Notes: generated from the sequence alone by a model not told the origin. 64,000 nucleotides of DNA from Salicibibacter cibi (GCF_016495865.1 NZ_CP054706.1:2418001-2482000); one strand, 5' to 3'. Shown: positions 17,872-28,377, numbered from the stretch's first letter. Made by a program: numbers and translations.

Positions 17872-19988
17872 ATGTCCGATAAAAATCAACATGAGCAAGA
17901 ACATCACCATCAAAAAGACGATGCTCATCATCATGATCACCACGAGCATCATGAGGAAAACCATCATCATGAACACCATGGGCATGGTGACCATCATCAC
18001 GGCGGCCATGGCGGACACTCCGGACATGGCCACCACGGGCATAGCGGACATGGAGAAATGATGGCTGATTTTAAGAAACGGTTTTTCGTCACGCTTATTT
18101 TGGCTATCCCTATTATCCTATTGTCCGATATGATCCAGATGTTCTTTAACTATTCCTTGACGTTTCCCGGAGATACAGCCGTTGAGCTTATCCTTTCCAC
18201 CGTTGTCTTCTTTTACGGGGGTGGCCTTTTTTAACGGGGCTTGTGAGTGAGATCAAGGATAAATCCCCGGGAATGATGACTCTCATCGGGTTTGCCATTG
18301 CCGTTGCGTATGTCTACAGTGCCGCTACAGTCTTCGGCCTTGAAGGGATGGATTTCTTCTGGGAACTGGCAACACTGATCGCAATCATGCTTCTTGGTCA
18401 TTGGATTGAGATGAAATCTGTGATGAAAGCTTCCGATTCGCTTGAATCTCTGGTAGAACTTATGCCCCAAGAAGCGAATAAACTGGATGATGATGATCAG
18501 GTTACAGCTGTCTCCGTATCTGAACTCAAAAAGGGAGACCGTCTGCTTATTAAGCCGGGCGAAAAAATACCGGCGGATGGATATATTTTAAATGGGAAAT
18601 CTTCTATCAATGAATCGATGCTTACCGGAGAGTCTGAACCAGTTGAAAAAAGCGCAGGGGAAGAAGTCATTGGCGGAGCGATCAACACCTCCGGTTCTTT
18701 GACGATCGAAGTCTCTAAGACGAGCGATGAAGGATACTTATCACAAGTCGTGCAACTGGTCAAGGAGGCACAGGAAAGCAAATCAAAAACACAGATGCTT
18801 TCCGATCGCGCCGCCAGTCTGCTGTTCTACGTCGCTGTTGTCGCCGGAATAGTGACCTTCAGCACTTGGATGGGCCTTGGGGTGGATACAGAGTTTGCGG
18901 TCACCCGCATGGTCACCGTGCTTGTCATCTCTTGTCCGCATGCTCTCGGTCTCGCGATCCCTTTAGTGGCTGCTCGTTCCACGGGAATTTCCGCACAAAA
19001 AGGATTATTTATCCGAAACCGCATCGGGTTTGAAAGTGCCAGACAGGTAGACACGATGATGTTTGACAAGACCGGAACGCTAACGCATGGGGAATTTGGG
19101 GTTACAGACATTCTCCCGGAGAAAGACGTATCCGAAGATGAGTTATTAAGATTGTCCGCCTCGCTTGAGTCACAATCGGAGCACCCAATCGCTGCCGGAA
19201 TGATGGCGAAAGTTAAAGAAAAACACATCGACATACCTCAACCGGAAAACTTTGATTCCCTGACAGGGGCAGGAATTACCGGAAACGTTGATGGGAAGGT
19301 TATCTCGGTCGTCAGCCCAGGGCATTTGCAAAGAGAAGGGATCCGTTATGACGAGGAACGTTTATCCAAACTCTCGGAAACCGGGAAGACTGTTGTTTTT
19401 GTCCTTCAGGAGCAAACCTTACTCGGTGCCATTGCTTTAGCTGACGTTGTTAAAGAATCCGCAAAAGAAGCCGTTAATCGCTTGCACGAAATGGGTATCG
19501 AAACTGTGATGCTTACCGGAGATAACGAGAAAGTAGCCCAGGAAGTGGCCAAACAAATTGGCATGGACCAAGTCATTGCCGAAGTTCTTCCTCATGAAAA
19601 AGCAGAAAAAGTAAAAGAACTAAAGAAAGACGGAAAACGTGTCGGCATGACCGGGGATGGCATTAATGATGCACCCGCGCTTGCCAATGCCGATCTCGGC
19701 GTTGCTGTTGGAGCAGGGACGGACGTCGCCATGGAGACGGCAGATGTTGTGCTCGTCAATAGCGATCCACTCGATGTTGTATCCATCGTTGATTTATCTA
19801 AAATCACATACCGCAAGATGATTCAAAACCTTTGGTGGGCCGCAGGCTACAACATTGTGGCGATTCCGCTCGCGGCGGGTGTGCTGGCTACATGGGGATT
19901 TCTCCTTGACCCGGCTTTAGGGGCTGTACTCATGTCATTAAGTACGGTTATTGTAGCGATCAATGCACAGACACTCAAAATGAAATAA
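17872..19988 (+). pseudogene. copB: CopB-type P1B-3 copper ATPase with a one-base frameshift
   Basis: The 5' frame (17872-18234) encodes an N-terminus with about thirty histidines followed by the first membrane helices. The 3' frame (to 19988) encodes the rest: TGES, the CPH metal site in SCPHALGLAIP, DKTGTLTHG, SEHPIAAGM and GDGINDAPAL. The join fails at a G run (18217-18221): adding one G gives Y-G-G-W-P-F-L-T-G-L, the expected M2 region, and a single 705-residue pump. CPH ATPases with His-rich tails export Cu(II)/Cu(I) or Ag. Excellent ribosome site; perfect palindrome upstream; strong terminator downstream. A sequencing error, a true mutation and a phase-variable tract are all possible. 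Confidence 0.85.
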
Positions 19989-19992
19989 CGTT

Positions 19993-20027
19993 AAAACCCC
20001 CGTGTTGTTCAACAACACGGGGGTTTT
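19993..20027. terminator. Bidirectional terminator between copB and rpoZ
   Basis: A 17-bp perfect stem AAAACCCCCGTGTTGTT with a one-base loop and its complement ending GGGGGTTTT. It serves the plus-strand copB transcript and the minus-strand gmk-rpoZ transcript, which converge here. Confidence 0.92.
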
Positions 20028-20029
20028 CG

Positions 20030-20230
20030 CTAATCTTTTTGTATCGTCAAATTTCCTTCATGCATCTCTTCAAGGGCGATGCCGACGAGTTTGTTAGAGG
20101 TGGGATTCTCGAGCGTTGACTGGCGTTCTTCATCTTCCTGAAGCTCACGCGCCCGTTGTGCGGCGATCGTGACGATGGAATACTTCGAATCGATCTTTGT
20201 GAGCAATGCGTCGATCGATGGATAAATCAT
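20030..20230 (-). CDS. rpoZ: RNA polymerase omega subunit
   Basis: 66 residues starting [18 protein letters not shown], followed by [12 protein letters not shown] and [13 protein letters not shown], the conserved omega core. It supports assembly and stability of core RNA polymerase. GGAGGTGAAG precedes the ATG. It follows gmk by 4 bp as in B. subtilis, but here ends at a terminator instead of continuing into coaBC. Confidence 0.95.
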   Translation of the reverse strand: MIYPSIDALLTKIDSKYSIVTIAAQRARELQEDEERQSTLENPTSNKLVGIALEEMHEGNLTIQKD

Positions 20231-20234
20231 AGGT

Positions 20235-20852
20235 TTACTTCACCTCCACGGATTGTCGATAGTAGTCAATGACGCGATCCTTGCGGCAATGTTCTGCTTC
20301 AACGATGGAACGGATTCGTTGTACCGCTTTGTCGACGTCATCATTTTCCACGACGTAATCATAGTTTGCCATCATTTCAATTTCTGCTTGGGCAACCGTC
20401 ATGCGCTCCTCAATAAGTTCGCTGTTTTCGGTGCCTCGTTCTTCGATGCGTTTGCGCAGTTCGGACAGATCCGGCGGTGCCAAAAAAATAAAGACCCCCT
20501 CCGGATAACGTTCCCTCACTTTCGCTGCACCTTGGACTTCAATTTCCAATATAATGTCGGTGCCCTTCTGCACGGTATCCGTGACATTTTGCAGGGGCGT
20601 ACCATAATAATTGTTCACGTACTTTGCCCATTCCAGCAGCTCGCCATTGGCGATCATTTCCTTAAACGCCGCTTCGTTTTTAAAAAAATAATTCACGCCG
20701 TCTTTTTCGCCTTCCCGCGGTGCGCGTGTCGTGGCGGACACCGAGTAGTTAATCGAATCATCGACGGCGCGCAATGCATTGCAAACCGTACCTTTTCCCA
20801 CCCCGGCAGGTCCGGAAAGAACGATGAGCAGCCCGTAATCTTTCTTCAACAT
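20235..20852 (-). CDS. gmk: Guanylate kinase
   Basis: 205-residue enzyme phosphorylating GMP to GDP. P-loop [11 protein letters not shown] at residues 12-22, GMP-binding [17 protein letters not shown], and [13 protein letters not shown] are present. The N-terminus [12 protein letters not shown] has GGAAGGATG upstream. It is part of yloC-remA-gmk-rpoZ. Confidence 0.96.
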   Translation of the reverse strand: MLKKDYGLLIVLSGPAGVGKGTVCNALRAVDDSINYSVSATTRAPREGEKDGVNYFFKNEAAFKEMIANGELLEWAKYVNNYYGTPLQNVTDTVQKGTDIILEIEVQGAAKVRERYPEGVFIFLAPPDLSELRKRIEERGTENSELIEERMTVAQAEIEMMANYDYVVENDDVDKAVQRIRSIVEAEHCRKDRVIDYYRQSVEVK

Positions 20853-20945
20853 TGTTCATCCTTCCATTGGCGTACGTTTTATCGGTCCCTTTAATCGTAT
20901 CACCAACATGTCCGATTGGGAAGTGGGATATACCTGCAAGGCTCG

Positions 20946-21206
20946 CTAATCGTCATCGTTCTCCTCTTTTGTCGTTAAGCGTTGGGCAACGGTTTCAGGT
21001 TGGACTGCCGAGAGGATGACATGATCGCTGTCCACAATCACGACCGCTCGCGTACGTCTGCCGTACGTCGCGTCAATGAGCATGTTGCGGTCTCGGCCTT
21101 CTTGAATGATGCGTTTGATCGGCGCAGACTCGGGGCTAACGATAGCGATGATACGGTTCGCGGAAACGATATTTCCAAAACCGATGTTAATCAATTTAAT
21201 ACTCAA
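20946..21206 (-). CDS. remA: Extracellular matrix regulator RemA
   Basis: 86-residue DUF370 protein ([34 protein letters not shown]). In B. subtilis RemA is a DNA-binding activator of biofilm matrix and osmoprotection genes. The start is TTG 21206 with AGAGGG upstream. It lies between yloC and gmk as in B. subtilis. Confidence 0.94.
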   Translation of the reverse strand: MSIKLINIGFGNIVSANRIIAIVSPESAPIKRIIQEGRDRNMLIDATYGRRTRAVVIVDSDHVILSAVQPETVAQRLTTKEENDDD

Positions 21207-21221
21207 TGGTAACCCTCTTTT

Positions 21222-22103
21222 CTATTCGATATTCTGCACCTGTTCCTTCACCTTTTCAAGGATGCTCTTCATCTCGACGACTACTTTTGATAGGCTCTGG
21301 TCATTGCCTTTGGATCCGATCGTATTAGCTTCTCGATTCATTTCTTGTGTAATAAAATCAAGTTTGCGTCCGATGGCCCCCGGCTCACCTAACGTTTCCT
21401 TGCACTGCTTGACGTGCGCGTGCATTCTGGCCAACTCTTCGCTCACATCGCTTTTGTCGGCAAAAACCGCCACTTCCGTAAGCAAGCGCTCTTCGTCGAC
21501 CGTATCGACCATCGCTTTCATTTTTTGTTCTAACTTTTGCCGGTAGCGAGATTGCACCTCGGGTACACGCGTTTCCAATACTTCCAGGCATTGGGAAATA
21601 TGCTGCAAATAGCTTTCCAAATCCCGGGAAAGCAACCGCCCCTCTTTGTTTCTCATGCTCATTAAGCTATTGCATGCATTATGCATCGCATTCCAAAGCG
21701 CTTGATGGATGGCAGGAGCTTCCCTTGTTTCCTCCTGAACGGAAACGATCTGTTCATTAAACAAAAAATCATTCAATGACAGCTTTCCATCAAAGGCACC
21801 GAACGCTTGCATCTGTTTCGCCTCTTGCAAATATTGGCGCAACAGATGCCAATCGATATGTAGATGTTTTTCTACGCCAAGGGAGGAGGGATTCCCGGTC
21901 AACGTTACGGTTATATCCACCTTGCCTCTCTGCACCTTTTCGTTCACGATTTTGCGTGCTTCTTCTTCCTGGTTGCGGAGGACTGCCGGCAAGTGAAATT
22001 GGACATCAAGAAAACGGTGGTTCACGCTTTTCATTTCAACGCTGATTCGTCCATCTGCAATTTTTTCTTCCGCAAATCCGTAACCGGTCATACTTGTGAC
22101 CAT
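21222..22103 (-). CDS. yloC: YicC/YloC-family endoribonuclease
   Basis: 293 residues with the YicC N-terminal signature MVTSMTGYGFAEE, SVEMKSVNHRFLDVQFHLP, and the DUF1732 C-terminal end (IGRKLDFITQEMNREANTIGSKGND). E. coli YicC is an RNase acting on small RNAs. It is the first gene of the remA-gmk-rpoZ cluster; the 137-bp upstream gap contains the convergent-side terminator of yloB. Confidence 0.92.
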   Translation of the reverse strand: MVTSMTGYGFAEEKIADGRISVEMKSVNHRFLDVQFHLPAVLRNQEEEARKIVNEKVQRGKVDITVTLTGNPSSLGVEKHLHIDWHLLRQYLQEAKQMQAFGAFDGKLSLNDFLFNEQIVSVQEETREAPAIHQALWNAMHNACNSLMSMRNKEGRLLSRDLESYLQHISQCLEVLETRVPEVQSRYRQKLEQKMKAMVDTVDEERLLTEVAVFADKSDVSEELARMHAHVKQCKETLGEPGAIGRKLDFITQEMNREANTIGSKGNDQSLSKVVVEMKSILEKVKEQVQNIE

Positions 22104-22208
22104 CGTATATCACATCCACTATTTTCATTTTAAACAATTTCAACGTTGAGGACAAGGTGTTGGGCCACAAATCATCAATTCCGATGGAAAAACAATGGTT
22201 TTTGATTA

Positions 22209-22239
22209 GAAGAAAGAGCCCGGCATAGGCTCTTTCTTC
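22209..22239 (-). terminator. Terminator after yloB
   Basis: A 12-bp stem (GAAGAAAGAGCC / GGCTCTTTCTTC) with a 7-nt loop right after the yloB stop codon. The U-rich 3' arm substitutes for a long separate U tail. Confidence 0.65.
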
Positions 22240-22240
22240 A

Positions 22241-24943
22241 TTATCTTTCTTTTTTTCGCATGCCTCCCCCTGCGAGTGCGACGGTTGGAATCGCGGAAAG
22301 ACCCAGAATAAGGAGCCAATCGTTCAAGCCGAGTGCGGTTGTGTAAAAAATCGGTTGCAACACCGGAACATAGATGACGAGCAACATTAATACGACGGAA
22401 GATAGGACCGCCCACAACAAGGCTTTATTTTCAAATGGGGAACGGTGAAAAACGGAATACTCGCTGCGGCAATCGAACACATGAATGAGTTGGGCCATCA
22501 CGAGTGTGGCAAAAGCAATGGTTTGTGCGTGTGTGAGTTCAGGGATGCCGGTACCGTAAAGGGTGATGACAAATGCGGCAAGGGAGACGAGCCCAATTAA
22601 CAACCCGCGAGTCAACACTTTCGTTCCCAGTCCGCGTGCAAAAATCCCTTCCCGCGGATTGCGGGGATTCCGTTTCATCACATCGCTTTCCGCCCGGTCG
22701 ACGCCGAGAGCCATTGCCGGCAGTCCGTCCGTAACGAGATTGATCCAAAGGATTTGGATAGCAACGAGCGGCAAAGGCAAGCCTAGCAACAACGCGAACA
22801 ACATGACGAGAATTTCGCCGACGTTGGAAGCGAGCATGTAACGGATGAATTTGCGAATGTTATCATAGATGTTACGGCCTTCTTCAATGGCTGCTTTGAT
22901 CGTAGAAAATTTGTCATCGGCTAACACAAGCGCCGCCGCTTCTTTGGCTACGTCGGTACCGCTCCTCCCCATCGCTACGCCGATATCGGCCGCTTTCAAG
23001 GCGGGGGCGTCGTTCACACCGTCCCCGGTCATAGCCACAACGTGCCCGTTTTGTTGGACAGCCTTGACGATGCGGAGTTTGTGTTCGGGAGAAACTCTTG
23101 CAAACACATAGGTTTTCCCGACAACCCGATGAAGCGTCTGTTCATCCATGGCGTCCAGTTGCTCTCCGGTTAAGACTTCTCCGTGGACCGGGAGCATATC
23201 CAGGTCATGCGCAACCGCTCTTGCCGTTTCCATGTGGTCGCCGGTAATCATCACCGTCTTGATTCCCGCTTCCCGGCATTGTTTAATCGCCGCTTTCACA
23301 TCCGACCGGGGTGGGTCCATCATCGCTTGCAAGCCGATCAGTGTCATGTCCCTTTCCACATCGGCGGCCTCGTAATTCACGTCCTTCGGCAGTGGCTTGA
23401 TCGCGATTGCGATCGTTCTCAAGGCTTGTTTTGCCATGCGTGAAACCATTTTGTCCCATTGTGCTCGCAGCGCGGGGGTTAACGGACGATCTTCTCCTTC
23501 TATTCGCGCGGTGGCGCACTTGGAAATTAACACGTCGGGCGCCCCTTTTGTGATAACGAAACGTCGCCCGTTTTGATCTTTTACAATCACGGTCATGCGT
23601 TTTCTCGTTGAATCAAACGGCATTTCATCAAGCCGATGAAACTTCCGCGCTGCCTTTTCCGGAAACACCCCCGCCCGGGCGGCAGCCAAAACGAGTGCCG
23701 ATTCGGTCGGTTCTCCAGTAATTTCAACGTCTTCGTGCTTTTGGATTTTCGGTCCGCGTGTCGGTTCTGTTTTTATCATCTCCGCATTATTGCAAACGAG
23801 CCCATACATAAGTAATTCACTGGCTTCTTGGCTTTTTGCCGGGTTTGCGGCGCTTCGGTCCTTGCTAAAAGAAGCATCGAGCCCTTCTCCTTCGACGTCC
23901 CATTCTTCCGTCCATGTCCATAGTTTGGTGACGGTCATGTCATTTTTTGTTAGCGTGCCTGTTTTATCGGAACAAATCACCGATGCGCAGCCGAGCGTTT
24001 CCACGGCGGGCAGGCGGCGAACAATTGCTTTATGGCGAATCATCCGCTGGACGCCGAGGGCAAGGGCGACGGTGACGATCGCCGGCAACCCTTCGGGAAT
24101 CGCCGCTACTGCAAGGGAGACGCCAGCAATAAACATTTGATAAACCGGTTGCCCTTGAAGAATCCCTAAAAAGACAATGAGAGCCGTGAGCAAAATCGCA
24201 CCGACGATCAATATTTTTCCGAGTTGTGCCAAACGGTGTTGCAACGGCGTCATCTGCGTTTCCGTTGACTGTAACAAATGCGCGATTTTCCCCATTTCCG
24301 TTTTCATGCCCGTATCGACGACAATACCTTTTCCCCGCCCGCGGCTAACCATTGTGCCGGCAAATGCCATATTATGCCTGTCGGCAAGGGCTACCGATTC
24401 GGCAGCGATCGGGTCGGCATTTTTTTCGGCGGGAAGTGATTCTCCCGTCAGCGAGGATTCCTCAATGGCTAACCGCATCGATTCCACAAGACGAATATCG
24501 GCGCTAATGCGGGCGCCATTATCCAATTGAATAACGTCCCCCGGCACCACATCTGCGGATGGGAGGCTTTGCCATCTTCCGTCACGCAAGACGTTGACTT
24601 CCGGTGCCGACAATTCTTTCAATGCATGCAACGAGTTCTCCGCTTTTCGTTCTTGCGCAAATCCAAGGATGGCGTTGACGGTAACGATTCCGATAATGAC
24701 GAGCGCATCAATATACTCGCCGAGCAATCCGGAAACAAATGTCGCCACGAGCAAGATCAGGACCATGAAATCCTTGAACTGTTCGATAAAAAGAATCGGA
24801 CATGGCGTCCGTTTTTCTTCCAGCAATTTATTGGCACCGTATTTTTGCAATCGGCGCACGGCTTCTTTGCTGTCTAAGCCTGTGCCAACATCGGTGTTCA
24901 AAGACTTGTACAACGCATATGGATCGGTTTGATGCCACTTCAT
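22241..24943 (-). CDS. yloB: P2A-type calcium-transporting ATPase YloB
   Basis: 900-residue SERCA-like pump. [23 protein letters not shown] in M4, [15 protein letters not shown] and [22 protein letters not shown] are intact, and M5/M6 keep the Ca2+ ligands ([19 protein letters not shown]). B. subtilis YloB, at the same place between rqcH and yloC, is a Ca2+ ATPase expressed in sporulation. Start ATG 24943 ([15 protein letters not shown]) fits the family and has GGGGTG upstream; the frame runs 12 codons further without support. Confidence 0.93.
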   Translation of the reverse strand: MKWHQTDPYALYKSLNTDVGTGLDSKEAVRRLQKYGANKLLEEKRTPCPILFIEQFKDFMVLILLVATFVSGLLGEYIDALVIIGIVTVNAILGFAQERKAENSLHALKELSAPEVNVLRDGRWQSLPSADVVPGDVIQLDNGARISADIRLVESMRLAIEESSLTGESLPAEKNADPIAAESVALADRHNMAFAGTMVSRGRGKGIVVDTGMKTEMGKIAHLLQSTETQMTPLQHRLAQLGKILIVGAILLTALIVFLGILQGQPVYQMFIAGVSLAVAAIPEGLPAIVTVALALGVQRMIRHKAIVRRLPAVETLGCASVICSDKTGTLTKNDMTVTKLWTWTEEWDVEGEGLDASFSKDRSAANPAKSQEASELLMYGLVCNNAEMIKTEPTRGPKIQKHEDVEITGEPTESALVLAAARAGVFPEKAARKFHRLDEMPFDSTRKRMTVIVKDQNGRRFVITKGAPDVLISKCATARIEGEDRPLTPALRAQWDKMVSRMAKQALRTIAIAIKPLPKDVNYEAADVERDMTLIGLQAMMDPPRSDVKAAIKQCREAGIKTVMITGDHMETARAVAHDLDMLPVHGEVLTGEQLDAMDEQTLHRVVGKTYVFARVSPEHKLRIVKAVQQNGHVVAMTGDGVNDAPALKAADIGVAMGRSGTDVAKEAAALVLADDKFSTIKAAIEEGRNIYDNIRKFIRYMLASNVGEILVMLFALLLGLPLPLVAIQILWINLVTDGLPAMALGVDRAESDVMKRNPRNPREGIFARGLGTKVLTRGLLIGLVSLAAFVITLYGTGIPELTHAQTIAFATLVMAQLIHVFDCRSEYSVFHRSPFENKALLWAVLSSVVLMLLVIYVPVLQPIFYTTALGLNDWLLILGLSAIPTVALAGGGMRKKER

Positions 24944-25019
24944 CTGATTTACACCCCACAGCTCGGACTTCTTCTTCATCCTATTCAGCGGGTGGGGAAA
25001 ACATGCTATACTGTTAAAG

Positions 25020-25113
25020 GTTAGAAAACTTGGCTTTTCGCTAAGCTTTTATGGCGAAAAGTCTTCGTTGCACTTATGCGGGAAAGAAAGTTGAATTTAT
25101 CCTTCTTTCCTGC
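25020..25113 (+). repeat. Two-hairpin dispersed element, copy A
   Basis: GTTAGAAAACTTGGC start, a first hairpin (GGCTTTTCGC / GGCGAAAAGTC with an 11-nt loop TAAGCTTTTAT), the linker GTTGCACTTATGCG, and a second hairpin (GCGGGAAAGAAAG / CTTCTTTCCTGC). It lies directly upstream of rqcH in the same orientation and would be in its 5' leader. The same architecture occurs at 45356-45447 and 56272-56364. Confidence 0.8.
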
Positions 25114-25131
25114 TTAGAAAGGATGAGCACC

Positions 25132-26835
25132 ATGTCTTTTGATGGATTTGTCCTCCGCGCCGTTCTCCACGAATGGCAGGAAACGCTTAAAGGGGCACGA
25201 ATCACCAAAGTCAAACAACCGACCGCTACTGATTTGAATATGACCGTCCGAAAAAGCGGGCGCAACCATACGATTTTATTTTCCATCCACCCAAGTTTTG
25301 CGCGCTTGCATTTTAGTCCCGCGGCAGAATCGGGCCCGGCAGAGCCCCCTATGTTTTGCCGGATGCTTCGAAAAAATCTCGAAGGCGGATTTATACGCGG
25401 CATCGAACAAGACGGGCTCGAACGGATTACGACGTTACACATTGAAGGAACGGACGAGATTGGCGACCGGGAAAATAAACGGCTTATCATGGAATTGATG
25501 GGCAAGCACAGCAACCTTTTGCTTATTGATAATGACGACAAAATTGTGGAATGCATGAAGCACGTACCGGCGTCAGTCAACCGATACCGCACCCTTTTGC
25601 CGGGGCGGGCTTATGAAGCACCGCCCGACCAACAGAAAAAGAACCCGTTAGAGGCTGACGAAGATACCGTGTTGCGCACCCTCGATTTCAATCAGGGCAA
25701 ATTGGACCGGCAACTGGTGCAACAGTTTACGGGCATGTCGCCTTTGCTCGCGAAAGAAATCGTTCATCGGGCCGGCGTTGGGGAAAAACAGCGGCTTGTG
25801 GATAGCTTCATGGAAATGATGGACGCGATGAAAGACTTTCACCTGCAACCGACGATTGTATATGACGGGACGAAAGAATTTTTTCATGCCATTGATTTGA
25901 CGCATAAAGAAGGAAAAAAAGAGGTATTTTCGAGCGCCAATGAGATGATATTTGCCTTTTATGAAGGAAAAGCCGATCGCGATCGCGTGAAACAACGAGC
26001 GTTTGACTTGGAACGCTTTATCCGCAACCAGCGAAACCGCAACGAAAAAAAGCTCGAGAAACTAAAAGAAACGGCCGAACAAGCGGAAAAAGACTTGGAA
26101 AACCAAAAACTCGGCGAACTGCTTACCGCCCATATGCACACAATTCGCCCAGGGGACAGCGTTGCCGAAGTAACGGATTACTACGATGAAGAGGCTCCGA
26201 CGATTCACATTGAACTCGATCCGGAAAAATCACCGGCCGATAATGCGCAAGCCTATTTTCAACGCTACAACAAAGCGAAAAATGCCGGAAAAGCCGTGAA
26301 AAAACAACGGCAAGGCGCACTGCGTGAAATCGACTATTTTGACAGCCTCCTGCAACAGTTGGATAGCATAGAATCAAAGGATATTGCCGACATCCGCGAG
26401 GAATTGGAAGAGGGAGGATACCTGAAGGCCAAACCTTCCAAAAAGCAGAAAAAGAAACAGCAAAAACCGAGTCTCGACCGTTATGAATCCAGCGAAGGCA
26501 TCGACATTCTCGTCGGTAAAAACAACAAGCAAAACGAATACTTGACGGGACGGCTCGCGAGACGATCGGACACGTGGCTGCACACGAAAAACATTCCGGG
26601 GTCCCATGTCGTCATCCGCGCAGAAGCATTTAACGATGAAACGCTGGAAGAAGCAGCCGGGATCGCCGCTTATTATTCCAAAGCACGTGAATCCGGATCC
26701 GTACCGGTTGACTATACACTCATTCGCCACGTCAAGAAACCGAACGGCGCCAAACCGGGCTTTGTCACCTACGATGAGCAGAAAACGGTATTTGTCACCC
26801 CGGACGTGGATACCGTGCGGAAGCTGAAGCAGTGA
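25132..26835 (+). CDS. rqcH: Ribosome-associated quality control factor RqcH (Rqc2/FbpA, NFACT protein)
   Basis: 567 residues, like the 570 of B. subtilis RqcH (YloA). The NFACT-N domain (SFDGFVLRAVLHEWQETL) leads to HhH and a long coiled coil (about 290-410), then the NFACT-R domain with DILVGKNNKQNEYLT and WLHTKNIPGSHVVIR. RqcH binds stalled 50S subunits and recruits tRNA-Ala for C-terminal alanine tailing. ATG 25132 was chosen for AAAGG nine bases upstream; the open frame extends back into the repeat element, giving non-family residues. Confidence 0.93.
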   Translation: MSFDGFVLRAVLHEWQETLKGARITKVKQPTATDLNMTVRKSGRNHTILFSIHPSFARLHFSPAAESGPAEPPMFCRMLRKNLEGGFIRGIEQDGLERITTLHIEGTDEIGDRENKRLIMELMGKHSNLLLIDNDDKIVECMKHVPASVNRYRTLLPGRAYEAPPDQQKKNPLEADEDTVLRTLDFNQGKLDRQLVQQFTGMSPLLAKEIVHRAGVGEKQRLVDSFMEMMDAMKDFHLQPTIVYDGTKEFFHAIDLTHKEGKKEVFSSANEMIFAFYEGKADRDRVKQRAFDLERFIRNQRNRNEKKLEKLKETAEQAEKDLENQKLGELLTAHMHTIRPGDSVAEVTDYYDEEAPTIHIELDPEKSPADNAQAYFQRYNKAKNAGKAVKKQRQGALREIDYFDSLLQQLDSIESKDIADIREELEEGGYLKAKPSKKQKKKQQKPSLDRYESSEGIDILVGKNNKQNEYLTGRLARRSDTWLHTKNIPGSHVVIRAEAFNDETLEEAAGIAAYYSKARESGSVPVDYTLIRHVKKPNGAKPGFVTYDEQKTVFVTPDVDTVRKLKQ

Positions 26836-26904
26836 AGGGAGAGGGACCGAGGCGTTTGGGGTTTGGGGTTTAGGAACGGGTTCAGGTGGCGGGGGGCCGC
26901 TTTC

Positions 26905-26985
26905 CGGGCTTCATGACCGTTTCATGGTGCCCGAACCGGAGGGCACCCTCCTGATTCGGGCGTCATGGGCATCTCATGGTGACTC
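26905..26985. repeat. Two CATG-N7-CATG palindromes in the 340-bp gap after rqcH
   Basis: GGGCTTCATG-accgttt-CATGGTGCCC (about 26906-26932) and CGTCATG-ggcatct-CATGGTGAC (about 26961-26983) share a seven-base loop between CATG boxes. The same core recurs at 40220 and as an array at 52885-53068. The remainder of 26836-27175 shows only GC-rich degenerate repeats and two terminator-like hairpins. Confidence 0.6.
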
Positions 26986-27074
26986 TATGAAGCCGACCAC
27001 TCCCGATTCAGGCTCCATAAATGGTTCCGGGCAACCGTACAACTGTGTCTGCTCCAGGATTCGGGACTCATCTC

Positions 27075-27103
27075 AAAAAAGGGACTGGTCAATTCCCCTT
27101 TTT
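27075..27103 (+). terminator. Terminator-like hairpin after rqcH
   Basis: AAAAAGGGA-loop-TCCCCTTTTT on the plus strand. A second small hairpin with a T run (ATCTATG-TTAAG-CATAGAT-ATTTTTT, about 27112-27137) follows; either could end rqcH transcription before the transporter gene. Confidence 0.6.
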
Positions 27104-27175
27104 CTCTGGTAATCTATGTTAAGCATAGATATTTTTTAATTTTATGTAAATAATTAAGACAGGGAGAGGTTAAAA

Positions 27176-28318
27176 ATGAAGCTTATCCTGAAACTATTGG
27201 CAGGGGTTGTCGCCGGTATTGTCATCGGTCTCATCGTCAATGACACAGTCATGGAATACATCATGACGTTCCAGCTGATCTTTGGCCAATTTTTGGAATA
27301 TGTAGTTCCGTTCATTATTTTATTTTTTATCACAAGCGGTGTGAGTCAAATGGGAAAAGATGGCGGCAAACTGCTCGGTTGGGCCGCCGGGCTTTCTTAC
27401 GGTTCCTCCGTTATTGCAGGGGTGTTAGCCTTTATCGTGGCAGCTTTGATCCTTCCCTTGTTCATGAGCGGCGATGCCTCGGCCATTGATGAAGGAAACG
27501 GGTTTTCTTCCTTGTTGGAATTTGAAATCCCGCCTGCGATGGATATCTTAACCGCTCTTTTTACAGCGTTTATTTTCGGGATTGGCATCGCGAAAACGAA
27601 CGCGACAACCTTGCAGAAATTTTTCGATGAAGGAAAAAATATCATCGTCAAATTGCTTTGGGCGATTGTCATTCCCCTGTTGCCTTTTTACATCGCGAGT
27701 ATTTTTGCTGAATTGTCGGCCGAGGGAACCGTTTGGGAAACGCTTGCCTCCTTTGGACTAGTGCTGCTGCTCGTGTTGGCCAGCCATTGGTTGTACTTGA
27801 TCGGTGCGTTTTCCATCACCGGAGGCATCACGGGCCGTAGTCCTTTTGGATTATTAAAAACGATGCTGCCGGCTTATTTTACCGGGATCGGAACAATGTC
27901 GAGCGCGGCTACGATTCCCGTTACGACCGAGCAGGCAAAAAGAAACAACGTCGACGACAGCGTTGCGGAATCGGTCATTCCTTTAGGCGCAAACATTCAT
28001 CTTGCCGGCAGCACCATGACGATAACGATCGCGTCCATGGCGGTAATGATGCTGTTTGGCGAGTTGCCTGCGCCTACATTCGGTACAATATTTCCGTTTA
28101 TTCTCGCCCTCGGTGTCATCATGATCGCAGCTCCGGGTGTGCCCGGCGGCGCAATTATCGCCGCTTCCGGACTTTTGACGTCGATGCTCGGTTTTAATGA
28201 GGCGGCCGTCGGTGTCATGATTGCGCTATACATGGCGCAAGACAGTTTGGGCACGGGCTGTAACGTTACGGGCGACGGAGCGATCGCGCTCGTTATTAAC
28301 CGTTTTATCGGGAAATAA
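27176..28318 (+). CDS. DAACS-family (glutamate transporter fold) symporter with altered ligand motifs
   Basis: 380-residue membrane protein with the dicarboxylate/amino acid:cation symporter fold. The HP1 loop is SSAATIPVT and the TM8 motif D-x-x-x-T-x-x-N-V-T-G-D is present. Aligned on the PLGA and NVTGD anchors, the Na+-site motif NMDGT of GltPh reads HLAGS here (about residues 273-277), and the TM8 Arg that binds acidic side chains is Gly. It probably does not transport Glu/Asp in the classical Na+-coupled way. GGGAGAGG precedes ATG 27176. It is single-gene, on the plus strand, ending at a strong terminator. Confidence 0.85.
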   Translation: MKLILKLLAGVVAGIVIGLIVNDTVMEYIMTFQLIFGQFLEYVVPFIILFFITSGVSQMGKDGGKLLGWAAGLSYGSSVIAGVLAFIVAALILPLFMSGDASAIDEGNGFSSLLEFEIPPAMDILTALFTAFIFGIGIAKTNATTLQKFFDEGKNIIVKLLWAIVIPLLPFYIASIFAELSAEGTVWETLASFGLVLLLVLASHWLYLIGAFSITGGITGRSPFGLLKTMLPAYFTGIGTMSSAATIPVTTEQAKRNNVDDSVAESVIPLGANIHLAGSTMTITIASMAVMMLFGELPAPTFGTIFPFILALGVIMIAAPGVPGGAIIAASGLLTSMLGFNEAAVGVMIALYMAQDSLGTGCNVTGDGAIALVINRFIGK

Positions 28319-28344
28319 AAAGAATACTGATCTTGGCGAAAAAT

Positions 28345-28377
28345 GGGGAACTCACTTTTTAGTGATGTTCCCCTCTT
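28345..28377 (+). terminator. Terminator after the DAACS transporter
   Basis: GGGGAAC-TCACT-tttt-AGTGA-T-GTTCCCC followed by TCTTT, 27 bp after the stop codon. Confidence 0.88.

Noticed and set aside
17719..18051. Met-rich minus-strand frame opposite the copB start
   Set aside because: The Met/Val runs are the complement of the His-rich N-terminus of CopB; no ribosome site or family resemblance.
25051..25131. Extended N-terminus of RqcH
   Set aside because: The extra codons translate the two-hairpin repeat; the same peptide-like frame appears at the unrelated copy near 45366, so it is not part of the protein.
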